Positions 45,564 through 51,830 of a DNA stretch of 51,830 nt are shown one piece after another; within the stretch, counting starts at the first letter, position 1; every line of letters begins with the position of its first letter. Source of the DNA: Clostridia bacterium (GTDB taxonomy: Bacteria; Bacillota; Clostridia; RUG12999); contig JAFTSG010000014.1 in NCBI GenBank assembly GCA_017467445.1, positions 83,198 through 135,027 on the forward strand. The letters run 5' to 3'. The notes beneath the pieces are model-generated. The model did no database searches and was not told the DNA's origin. It was given only the letters and a program-made list of their open reading frames with translations. The translations under genes were made by a program, and so were the position numbers.

Positions 45564-45592
45564 ATTTTATCTCAAAATGCAGAAAATGTCAA
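45564..45592 (-). promoter_or_regulatory. Promoter of the amino-acid transporter operon
   Basis: On the minus strand: perfect -35 TTGACA (45592-45587), 17-base spacer, -10 TAAAAT (45569-45564). It begins four bases after the stop of the upstream DMT transporter gene and gives a leader of about 30 bases. Confidence 0.75.
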
Positions 45593-45595
45593 TAG

Positions 45596-46519
45596 TTAAC
45601 ACCCAATTTCTTCTTTATTTTTAACTTTCTGGACACCAAACATCTGCACTCCCATAACCCCGGCAATTATCATAACGCCCGAAGCTACAGTTACCGGTGT
45701 TATTTTTTCGCCCAAAAAAATTGCTCCGGCAATAACCGACACAACCGTGGTTATATTTGAAAATGCCGTTGTTTTTGCAACCGGCAAATATGTGTTTGCA
45801 AAATTGAGCAGCAAAAACGCAATTACCGACGAAACAATTCCCAAATATAAAATTGCCGATGTGTATTCAAACGACGCAAACGACTTTATAACAGCTATCG
45901 GATTATTAACGTTTTCAATAATGGCAACACCTAAAAATGAAACAAGTCCTATTAAAGTCATTGCATATGTACGTTCAAGCACTGTAAATTCTGCCGAAAT
46001 TTTGCGGCTTAACGTGTTGTATCCCACCGAAGAAATAACCGCACCAAACAGAAGCACTATCCCCAAAACTGTTACCGTCCCCTCTGCTTTTCCGGCAAGC
46101 GACATAATAACAACGCCCGCTACCGATAATGCCGAAAATACGTATTGCACAGGCGACGGCACCTCGTTAAGAATGAATATTCCTCCTATCATCGAAACAA
46201 CCGGTATCATTGATATCATAATCGAGGAAAATGCACTTGTTGTCATCTGTATTCCGTAGGTTTCAAATATAAAATACAAAACCGGCTGAAATACTGACAT
46301 AAGTGCCAGTTTCCATATGTTTTTATGTAATATTATTTTTACTTTTGTGGCAATCATTACAACCGTAAGTCCCAAAAACGCAACTATATATCTGTCCGCA
46401 ATAACCGTTAGCGGCGATGCATAGCCCAGCGCAATTTTTGTAAACATAAAGCTGAATCCGAAAATTACCTGCGCACCAAGCGCCGCAAGGGTTGCTAATA
46501 ATATTTTATTCTCTTTCAT
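45596..46519 (-). CDS. DMT superfamily (EamA) transporter
   Basis: A 307-residue membrane protein with ten predicted helices and two EamA repeats (ALGAQVIFGFSFMFTKIALGYASPL at the N-terminus, then LYLGIVSSVIAFLLLNFANTYLP in the second half). Such proteins export metabolites or amino acids; the substrate is unknown. The frame extends 43 codons upstream to 46648, but the ATG at 46519 gives the family N-terminus MKENKILLATLAAL. Its ribosome binding site is weak (ACGGAC). A leader of about 105 bases separates it from the promoter. Confidence 0.85.
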   Translation of the reverse strand: MKENKILLATLAALGAQVIFGFSFMFTKIALGYASPLTVIADRYIVAFLGLTVVMIATKVKIILHKNIWKLALMSVFQPVLYFIFETYGIQMTTSAFSSIMISMIPVVSMIGGIFILNEVPSPVQYVFSALSVAGVVIMSLAGKAEGTVTVLGIVLLFGAVISSVGYNTLSRKISAEFTVLERTYAMTLIGLVSFLGVAIIENVNNPIAVIKSFASFEYTSAILYLGIVSSVIAFLLLNFANTYLPVAKTTAFSNITTVVSVIAGAIFLGEKITPVTVASGVMIIAGVMGVQMFGVQKVKNKEEIGC

Positions 46520-46631
46520 AATACCAAAGTCCGTTTCTTTTGAAATTAAACAAATCGCAAATACGTCAATTATAATACCTGCTTTTTTCCGAATAACATA
46601 TTCTCTTAATTTAAAACATGCGAATACATTA

Positions 46632-46660
46632 ATTATATCACAAATCATTCTTATTTACAA
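46632..46660 (-). promoter_or_regulatory. Promoter of the DMT transporter gene
   Basis: On the minus strand: -35 TTGTAA (46660-46655), 17-base spacer, -10 TATAAT (46637-46632) with TGA upstream. The leader from about 46625 to 46520 is AT rich and shows no recognised riboswitch motif. Confidence 0.65.
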
Positions 46661-46683
46661 TCTTTATCTACAAAAGCATTTAA

Positions 46684-46720
46684 ATAAAAATGCCCGAAAC
46701 GGTGAAAGTTTCGGGCTTTT
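46684..46720 (-). terminator. Terminator after the SLH glycosidase gene
   Basis: Arms GCCCGAAAC (46692-46700) and GTTTCGGGC (46708-46716) pair perfectly round a seven-base loop; on the minus strand ATTTTTATTT follows. It ends the SLH-protein transcript 12 bases or so after its stop codon. Confidence 0.9.
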
Positions 46721-46732
46721 GAGTAAATATTA

Positions 46733-49700
46733 TTATTTGTTTAATATTCTATATACGATAACCGCAGTTTCTGCTCTTGTAATATTTCCGAGCGGATTTA
46801 CTGTGCCATCTGCATTTCCTTTTACTACTCCTTCTTCAGTCATTGCAGCAATCGGTTCTCTTGCATAATCTGCAATAAGAGCGTTATCTGAGAATACTGC
46901 AAGTCTGTTCGTATCCGATTTGCCAAGCATAGCTTTATAGGTCATAGCTCTTGCAATGATTGCCATTGCGTCCTGACGGGAAATTGCTTCTTCAGGCTGA
47001 TACATATCGTTTCCGCTACCATTAAGTATTCCTGCTTTTCTTCCTGCAAGAATTGCTTTTGCATAGTATTTGGAAGAATCAACATCACTAAACTGCTGCG
47101 CTTCATATGTATCTATTATTTCAAGAGCGTTCATAAGGAAGTATGCAAAGTCGCCTCTTGTTATATTTTGTGTAGGTGCAAAAGTATTCGGTGCAATATC
47201 GTTTGCAATTCTGTTTAAGCCTACAAACTCAATTTCCTTTGTTGCCCAGTCTACTAATGCGGAATCATCATATTTAGCAAGCTCAAGGTCGGGCATTTCA
47301 ACCGCAACAGAAGGTTTGATTTTATACAAAATTGACTGTCTTGGTTTAAGGTTTACTGTTATAATATTGCTATCACCGGAAATAGTTTTTTCATCGCTTC
47401 CGTTTATAACTGTTCCTGTAAAGCCATTCACAACAACTCTGCCGTTTGAGCTTGTCAGGTCAATTGTTGCCATTGTGTTTTTACCGCTGTCTGCCATTTC
47501 CTGAATCATAAGGTAGATAAATCCGTTTTTAACCCATGAATGGTATCTATATTCAGGAACTTCATACTCATTGAATACAGGGTGTTTTCCTGCAAGGAAA
47601 TGTTCAACCATTTCATCGTATTCGCCTGATTCAAAATAGTGTTTGTAGTCTTCCCACAAGCCGTCGGGTGCTGTGTACATATCTCTTTTACCGTGGTCCT
47701 TAAGAGTAAGACCGTAAAGTCCAAGACCCTTTACTCCGTTCAACGCAAATGAATAGAAACGGTGTCTTAAGTCATCACAGGTATGCATTGTTCCATTTTC
47801 ATGGTCATACTGAACATATGTATCAGTAAGTGCCCATACAGGTTTATATTCCGGTACGCTTGCCATAGCTTCTTCAACACATTGGTTAATATAATCTACT
47901 AACTGCCATTCATAGTTAGCTGCATATGGGTCAATAACAAAAACGTCTGCTGTTTTTGCCGTACGGTAATACGGTTCTTCTACCTGTCCGCGTGATTCAA
48001 GTACATATACGGGATGTACATCATCAATTGCACGGATTTCAATATAGCTTTGTTTAAGCCAGTAAAGCATTTCATCATATGTCTGACACTGTCCGCCACC
48101 TGTACCGTAGTGACAGGTCGGTTCGTCCTGTATCATCCAGCAAAGTACAGCAGGATGGTCCTTGAATGTTTCAACAATCGCTCTTGTCTGCATAACAAAC
48201 GACGGATGACCTGCAGGAATACTTCCGTAAAGCTTTATCGGTACTTTATAGCCCGCTGCCGCAATTTTATCAAGTTCTGGCTTAAGAAGCTCAATGTTTC
48301 GTGTCGAAGAAGATTCACGGAATGCGTTTATACCGATTTCCTTTGCAAGTTCAAGATATTGGTCATTTGTTTCGTATGCTATATACGGATAGAACGGTTT
48401 TCCGTCTACCATAAGTGTACCATCTGCCGTAAGCGTTTTCGGACGGTCATATCTGTATACTTCCCACGGTTCCATTTCCTGAATTACATTGCCGTTTGCA
48501 TCTTTATAAACAGCTTCAAGAATGTATGGGCGTTTCTTTTCCGCAAGAGTCATTACGGGATATTCCCATTCCACATCTCTTTTTGCAGGAAGTACTGCTT
48601 CTGCAAGCACGGTATCTCCGTCTTTAATTTTAAATTCAACAACGCTTCCTTCAATTATCGGGGTTGCAGTGTTATTAATTCTAACACCGGCTTTTGCCAT
48701 TTCGTTTTCTGTATAGAAGAATATATCAGATCTTATTGTTGCAATTTCACCTGCTCTGTAGCCGGGGCCAAATTCAACATCATCAACGTAAATTGCACCT
48801 GCACCATGTATACGGAACAACAGACCGATTCTTGTTGTTTCAGGAGTTACATCAACAACGTATTTAATCTGGTGCCATTCTTCATCATCAAACGGGAATG
48901 CAACAGAAGAAAATTCACCGCCGTGGTTCGGTTCCATTTTCATAAATGCACCTGAACCGTGTATTGGTGTGTATTTTACCCATGCGGTCATAACGTGCTG
49001 ACGTCCAGGGATAAGCTGACCCTGAGCCACATCAACATACTGTCTTACCCAGTTTTTACCGCTTGTTCCCGTTATTTTCATGGATTTTGTTCCCGTATGG
49101 GCAGCTTCATCCGTAACGAAACAGTACTGTCCCCATTCGCCAATTTTTCCCCAGCCTACTGCACCAAGGCCTGTTTCATCAACTTCTTCAAAGCTTGGGT
49201 TGTAAAGCGGATTCGGGAAATCAGCATCTATCTGTGCTGTTGCATCTCTGTTGATGTCTTTTTGTACAAATTCATCACTGATTTTACGGCCCTCTGCAGC
49301 AAGTATCGCTTGTTCTTCTTGCTCTTTGAGATACTGTTCGGTTACATTACCGGTAATTTCAACATCATCATAGTAACCGGTTGCAATACCGTCCATTCTA
49401 AGATGAAGTTTAATACCTGTAGCTCCCTGTGGCGCCTTTACATCTGCAGACATAAAATACCATTCATTAAGCGGTGCACCGTATGCTACAGGTCCGTCCT
49501 GTTCCATAAAGTCTGCACCATATTTGTCTACCCATATAACCTTAATCCACGGACCTTTTGCACCTTTTTCCGTCATGTATATCCATCCGGAAACTGTATA
49601 TGTTTCGCCAGGAATAACTCCACCAACACCGGCAACTGCAGGACTTCTGGCATCAACTGTTTCGCCGACAAGTTTTAAGGATTTTTCGCCGCTGTGAACA

Positions 49701-49879
49701 TAGTCAGTATTCATTGTACCAATACCATCCCATGAACCGTAGCTTGTGCCAAGGGTTTCCATAGAACCTATGCCAAGCAGCTCTGTTCTAACAAGATTTT
49801 CTGCCGCCATTACAGGAAATGCTCCCACAACAGAAAGCATCACTGCAAGACAAATAACAATAGAAATTAGTTTTCTCAT
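46733..49879 (-). CDS. Secreted SLH-anchored probable glycoside hydrolase with carbohydrate-binding modules
   Basis: A 1048-residue cell-surface protein. A signal peptide (residues 1-25, ending VMAAE) is followed by two carbohydrate-binding-like jelly-roll domains of CBM4/9/22 type (about 30-180 and 220-372; each has SGEKSLKL/TGTKSMKI and ends YYDDVEI/YVDDVEF). A linker domain (380-480) precedes a TIM barrel of clan GH-A style (about 485-760): DGKPFYPYIAYETND, then CWMIQDEPT with candidate acid/base Glu 586. A short beta domain (~770-855) follows. Three SLH repeats end the protein (ITRGDFAYFLM ~906, ISRQDAMAIIARAM ~966, ITRAETAVIVYRIL ~1033) and would bind pyruvylated wall polymer. The exact GH family and polysaccharide are not decidable; GH2-like or GH5/39-like are candidates. 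Divergent from an AraC regulator. Confidence 0.85.
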   Translation of the reverse strand: MRKLISIVICLAVMLSVVGAFPVMAAENLVRTELLGIGSMETLGTSYGSWDGIGTMNTDYVHSGEKSLKLVGETVDARSPAVAGVGGVIPGETYTVSGWIYMTEKGAKGPWIKVIWVDKYGADFMEQDGPVAYGAPLNEWYFMSADVKAPQGATGIKLHLRMDGIATGYYDDVEITGNVTEQYLKEQEEQAILAAEGRKISDEFVQKDINRDATAQIDADFPNPLYNPSFEEVDETGLGAVGWGKIGEWGQYCFVTDEAAHTGTKSMKITGTSGKNWVRQYVDVAQGQLIPGRQHVMTAWVKYTPIHGSGAFMKMEPNHGGEFSSVAFPFDDEEWHQIKYVVDVTPETTRIGLLFRIHGAGAIYVDDVEFGPGYRAGEIATIRSDIFFYTENEMAKAGVRINNTATPIIEGSVVEFKIKDGDTVLAEAVLPAKRDVEWEYPVMTLAEKKRPYILEAVYKDANGNVIQEMEPWEVYRYDRPKTLTADGTLMVDGKPFYPYIAYETNDQYLELAKEIGINAFRESSSTRNIELLKPELDKIAAAGYKVPIKLYGSIPAGHPSFVMQTRAIVETFKDHPAVLCWMIQDEPTCHYGTGGGQCQTYDEMLYWLKQSYIEIRAIDDVHPVYVLESRGQVEEPYYRTAKTADVFVIDPYAANYEWQLVDYINQCVEEAMASVPEYKPVWALTDTYVQYDHENGTMHTCDDLRHRFYSFALNGVKGLGLYGLTLKDHGKRDMYTAPDGLWEDYKHYFESGEYDEMVEHFLAGKHPVFNEYEVPEYRYHSWVKNGFIYLMIQEMADSGKNTMATIDLTSSNGRVVVNGFTGTVINGSDEKTISGDSNIITVNLKPRQSILYKIKPSVAVEMPDLELAKYDDSALVDWATKEIEFVGLNRIANDIAPNTFAPTQNITRGDFAYFLMNALEIIDTYEAQQFSDVDSSKYYAKAILAGRKAGILNGSGNDMYQPEEAISRQDAMAIIARAMTYKAMLGKSDTNRLAVFSDNALIADYAREPIAAMTEEGVVKGNADGTVNPLGNITRAETAVIVYRILNK

Positions 49880-49918
49880 TTTTTTCTCTCCTTTTCTTGA
49901 ATATTTTACTATAATTTT

Positions 49919-49929
49919 ATTATATCACG
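49919..49929 (-). promoter_or_regulatory. Extended -10 promoter of the SLH glycosidase gene
   Basis: On the minus strand TGATATAAT, an extended -10, with TATAAT at 49924-49919. The -35 region at the right distance (TGGTAT) is poor, which fits dependence on an activator. The leader is about 35 bases and carries AAGGAGAG before the ATG. Confidence 0.6.
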
Positions 49930-49989
49930 TTTTTTTTTAAAATACCATAACATTTTGTTAATAATTTTTTTCATTTTTATAAAAAGATA

Positions 49990-50018
49990 TTGTTTTTTCG
50001 TAAAATTAGTTGTATAAT
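49990..50018 (+). promoter_or_regulatory. Promoter of the AraC-type regulator
   Basis: -35 TTGTTT (49990-49995), 17-base spacer, consensus -10 TATAAT (50013-50018). A start of transcription seven bases downstream would be 50025, the A of the ATG, so the mRNA would be leaderless or nearly so. Confidence 0.65.
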
Positions 50019-50024
50019 AGGGAT

Positions 50025-50897
50025 ATGAATAATATTATAACAACCTTAAAAAATTTTCAAAAATTTAATAACTTACCATTTCATATTGACATTATTTCCT
50101 CAACAAAGCCAATTGGTCTACATTACCACGACTGTGTGGAAATGCTCTTTGTTAAAAGCGGCAACGTGATTAACTACGCTGATTCTTTCCCTTTTAACCA
50201 TGGTAAAGGTAATCTTTTTTTAATCAGCGGTCAGGTTGCTCACGCTATGCTTGATTTTAAAGACTTCTCTGCATACCGCATTTTATTTGACATGTCAATA
50301 TTCAGCGAACTGGATGATGAGTTAAAAAATTCTCCTGCGTTCATTTCCTTATTTACAATGAGTAATTTAGGCATTGTAAATAACTCTTACCACAGTGTTA
50401 TTTCCTTGGATGAGACATATACCGAACGTCTGATTCGCATTTTTGATGAGATTTTATATGCCTATGATGAAGGCGGAACTTTGGCAGAGGAATATATCAG
50501 ATTATTGTTTTATATGGCGGTATCGTTGATTTCAAATCAGTTTAACGAAAAAATCAGATATAACCAATATCATCCTTTCATTAAGTTATACCGATTTATT
50601 ATGAATAACCTGAACGAACGCATAAATATTTCCGAGTTTGCTGACAAACTCCGAATTCCAAGGGTGCATTTGCATAAACTTTTTGTTAAACACTACGGCA
50701 AAACCCCTATGCAATTTATTGCGGATATGCGTATCCGAAACGCAAAAGCATTACTGACACTGACAGATAAATCAATAACAGAAATTGCTACCTCCTGCGG
50801 GTTTGAAAATCCTGTTTATTTTACAGAAATTTTTAAATCACACGAAGGGGTTCCTCCATCAAAATACCGCAAAAATATGAAAAACGGTGATATTTGA
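50025..50897 (+). CDS. AraC family transcriptional regulator
   Basis: A 290-residue regulator with an N-terminal cupin-like sensing domain (IGLHYHDCVEMLFVKSGN..., ~28-48, HGKGNLFLISGQVAHAM) and a C-terminal pair of helix-turn-helix motifs. The second half shows INISEFADKLRIPRVHLHKLFVKHYGKTPMQFIADMRI and ITEIATSCGFENPVYFTEIFKSHEGVPPSKYRK. The frame can be opened at a TTG at 50010, but that lies inside the -10 hexamer, so ATG 50025 is used. There is no proper ribosome binding site before it. Divergent from the SLH glycosidase gene, which it probably activates in response to a sugar; that target is inferred from position. Confidence 0.9.
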   Translation: MNNIITTLKNFQKFNNLPFHIDIISSTKPIGLHYHDCVEMLFVKSGNVINYADSFPFNHGKGNLFLISGQVAHAMLDFKDFSAYRILFDMSIFSELDDELKNSPAFISLFTMSNLGIVNNSYHSVISLDETYTERLIRIFDEILYAYDEGGTLAEEYIRLLFYMAVSLISNQFNEKIRYNQYHPFIKLYRFIMNNLNERINISEFADKLRIPRVHLHKLFVKHYGKTPMQFIADMRIRNAKALLTLTDKSITEIATSCGFENPVYFTEIFKSHEGVPPSKYRKNMKNGDI

Positions 50898-50917
50898 CTG
50901 CAGTTTCATCTTATAAT

Positions 50918-50952
50918 TCAAAGCTCCCCCTTATGCAAGGGGGAGCTTTTTA
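50918..50952. terminator. Bidirectional terminator between araC-type gene and the M23 peptidase
   Basis: AAAGCTCCCCCTT (50920-50932) and AAGGGGGAGCTTT (50937-50949) form a perfect 13-base stem with a four-base loop, with T runs on both strands. It ends both converging genes; the peptidase stop codon lies within it. Confidence 0.93.
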
Positions 50953-51627
50953 GTCTTTTAAATATTCAATTGGGTCGACACTATTGCCGCCGTAGAGAAT
51001 TTCAAAATGCAGGTGCGGGTTTTGTCCGGATTCGTTAAGGGCGGTATTTCCTGTTTCGCTTATAATATCACCCTGTTTAATCTCTGCACCCTGCTCTACA
51101 TTTTCAATTGTTGACACTCCTGCATACACACTCACAAAATCGCCGTGGTTTATTTCAATAACTCTGCCCATCATTTCGTCTGTATATGCATGTTCAATTA
51201 TTCCGTCTGCAACGGCTTTTACCTCAGTACCAGGCTCGGCATCTATATCAATTCCTTTATGGACGCGCCAGTCGCCGAATGTAGGTGAATATACCATTGT
51301 TTCAAGACTATGGTTTACTGTTATGATACCATTTACCGGCATTATAAGTTTTGTGCTTGCAAGTTCCTGATTTGGAGACGGGTCAGCGGCAACCTCCTGC
51401 ACAGGCTGTGGCGCCGGCGTGGATACTGGTGTTGGTTTAACTTCTACAAACTGTTTTCCATTAATTTTAGGTGTTGGCGATGGAAGAGCCGCTTCATAGT
51501 TTGTATTGTTTCTCACCGACAGGCTGTTTGTAACAACAAAACCTGCTGCAATTACAGCTATACCGCATATAACGCAAGCGAAGTAGAACGATTTATTTTT
51601 CTTTTCTGTATCCTTATTTTTATCCAT
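50950..51627 (-). CDS. M23 family metallopeptidase, SpoIIQ-like
   Basis: A 225-residue membrane-anchored LytM-domain protein. A cytoplasmic basic tail and one membrane helix (YFACVICGIAVIAAGFVVTNS, 15-35) precede a Pro/Thr-rich linker (48-90) and the M23 domain (~105-220). The zinc-site residues are present as HKGID (H123, D127) and HLHFE (H205, H207). The usual Y-x-H-L/M catalytic loop reads YAGVS, without the His. SpoIIQ, the forespore-membrane partner of SpoIIIAH in engulfment, has this single-pass-plus-LytM plan and often a degenerate active site. The promoter is sigma-F-like, which supports SpoIIQ. No spoIIIA genes are nearby. A strong CGGAGG site precedes ATG 51627. Confidence 0.82.
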   Translation of the reverse strand: MDKNKDTEKKNKSFYFACVICGIAVIAAGFVVTNSLSVRNNTNYEAALPSPTPKINGKQFVEVKPTPVSTPAPQPVQEVAADPSPNQELASTKLIMPVNGIITVNHSLETMVYSPTFGDWRVHKGIDIDAEPGTEVKAVADGIIEHAYTDEMMGRVIEINHGDFVSVYAGVSTIENVEQGAEIKQGDIISETGNTALNESGQNPHLHFEILYGGNSVDPIEYLKD

Positions 51628-51637
51628 ATTTTCCTCC

Positions 51638-51658
51638 GTAAGTAATTTTATTACTTAC
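51638..51658 (-). promoter_or_regulatory. 5' leader hairpin of the SpoIIQ-like gene
   Basis: GTAAGTAAT (51638-51646) and ATTACTTAC (51650-51658) form a perfect nine-base stem with a three-base loop at or just after the expected transcript start, three bases before the CGGAGG ribosome binding site. It may protect the 5' end of the mRNA or limit ribosome access. Confidence 0.55.
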
Positions 51659-51687
51659 ATTTTTACCTGATTGACGGCGTTTTATAC
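51658..51687 (-). promoter_or_regulatory. Sigma-F/G-like forespore promoter of the SpoIIQ-like gene
   Basis: On the minus strand: -35 GTATA (51687-51683), exactly 15 bases, then -10 GGTAAAAATG (51667-51658). This agrees with the forespore sigma-F consensus (GYATA-N15-GGNNANNNT). No sigma-A type pair fits as well in this stretch. The -35 lies only a few bases from the probable end of the IS30 element. Confidence 0.6.
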
Positions 51688-51689
51688 AT

Positions 51690-51830
51690 AATGATTTGTC
51701 AAACTAAGTGCAACATTTTTTTGAGTTCGGACTCAAATAAATCTACTGGTTTTTGATAATTTAAAATCTTTTTGGGCCTGGAGTTAATCAACTCCAGGTT
51801 CTTTTTTAATGTTGATGGACTTACCCTCGA
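51690..51830 (-). mobile_element. End of an IS30-family insertion sequence, cut by the window edge
   Basis: The transposase 3' end is followed by a short non-coding tip (GACAAATCATTATG on the minus strand). GTTGCACTTAGTTTGACAAAT (TTGCACTT...TGACAA) is the kind of sequence seen at IS30-family inverted-repeat ends, so the boundary is put near 51690 without precision. The left boundary of the target duplication cannot be checked because the other end is outside the window. Confidence 0.7.
51699..51830 (-). CDS. IS30 family transposase, C-terminal fragment
   Basis: The last 43 residues of a transposase are readable in one frame, with a TGA stop at 51701-51699 (LKKNLELINSRPKKILNYQ, then KPVDLFESELKKMLHLV). 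The N-SRP-K-LN-KTP-E-F-like ending (here INSRPKKILNYQKPVDLF) is the usual C-terminus of IS30 transposases. The catalytic DDE domain lies beyond the window. The protein may be intact outside; nothing here shows truncation. Confidence 0.85.
   Translation of the reverse strand, partial: SRVSPSTLKKNLELINSRPKKILNYQKPVDLFESELKKMLHLV

Noticed and set aside
1-51830. CRISPR arrays, tRNA or rRNA genes, prophage
   Set aside because: No regularly spaced repeats, no tRNA-like cloverleaf and no phage structural genes were seen by eye; a tRNA scan could still find a missed gene.

Overview
The window looks like chromosomal DNA from a spore-forming, low-to-moderate GC member of the Clostridia (Firmicutes). 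The evidence is the gene set and its order: scpA-scpB-DUF2953-gerW/ytfJ-dacF-rluB, mltG-trmR-trhP, an ireB homologue, a SpoIIQ-like peptidase behind a sigma-F-like promoter, S-layer homology (SLH) domains, AGGAGG-type ribosome binding sites and TTGACA/TATAAT promoters. The species cannot be named from this sequence. No rRNA, tRNA, CRISPR array or prophage was seen. Mobile DNA is limited to the tail of an IS30-family element at the right edge and a structured inverted-repeat element near 19.3 kb.

Left half, nearly all on the minus strand. A cut-off class II fructose-bisphosphate aldolase (1-445) has its own promoter. Upstream of it a tightly packed run (11802 down to 533) goes from a site-2 protease through scpA, scpB, DUF2953, gerW-like, dacF, rluB, a GNAT-like protein, ireB, murD, metG and tyrA to tatD and its partner radical SAM gene. 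It joins chromosome segregation, cell-wall synthesis and maintenance, sporulation and translation. scpB is split by an in-frame TAA. A DNA-repair and lipid operon follows (nth-uvrB-uvrA-gpsA-pdxK, 19183 down to 11930), ending at a clear terminator. Next is a short exopolysaccharide-control operon: a CapD-like epimerase/dehydratase, a lipoprotein, a fused Wzz/tyrosine kinase and a PHP-type tyrosine phosphatase.

Middle. The operon from 30330 down to 24506 holds a PHP-domain protein, mltG, the wobble-uridine modification pair trmR and trhP, and an ABC half-transporter. A divergent plus-strand pair encodes a methyltransferase with a TrpR-like N-terminus and an RpiR-type regulator. It converges on an FAD oxidoreductase/AAC(3)-like pair through a shared terminator. 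A four-gene operon (EEP nuclease-like, Na/Pi symporter with PhoU domain, histidine phosphatase, SPFH protein) is divergent from purC.

Right half. A BlaI/BlaR1-type regulatory pair has two TACA-N2-TGTA operators over its promoter, but its receptor carries an unrecognised sensor domain. After it come a GtrA protein, a polar amino-acid ABC transporter operon (binding protein, permease, ATPase) and a DMT exporter. A 1048-residue secreted SLH-anchored probable glycosidase is divergent from an AraC-type regulator that appears to be leaderless. The SpoIIQ-like M23 peptidase and the IS30 fragment close the window. No single complete novel system stands out. The points most worth following up are the split scpB, the structured element at 19264-19493, the BlaR1-like receptor with its unknown sensor, the SLH enzyme/AraC pair and the TrpR-like/methyltransferase fusion.
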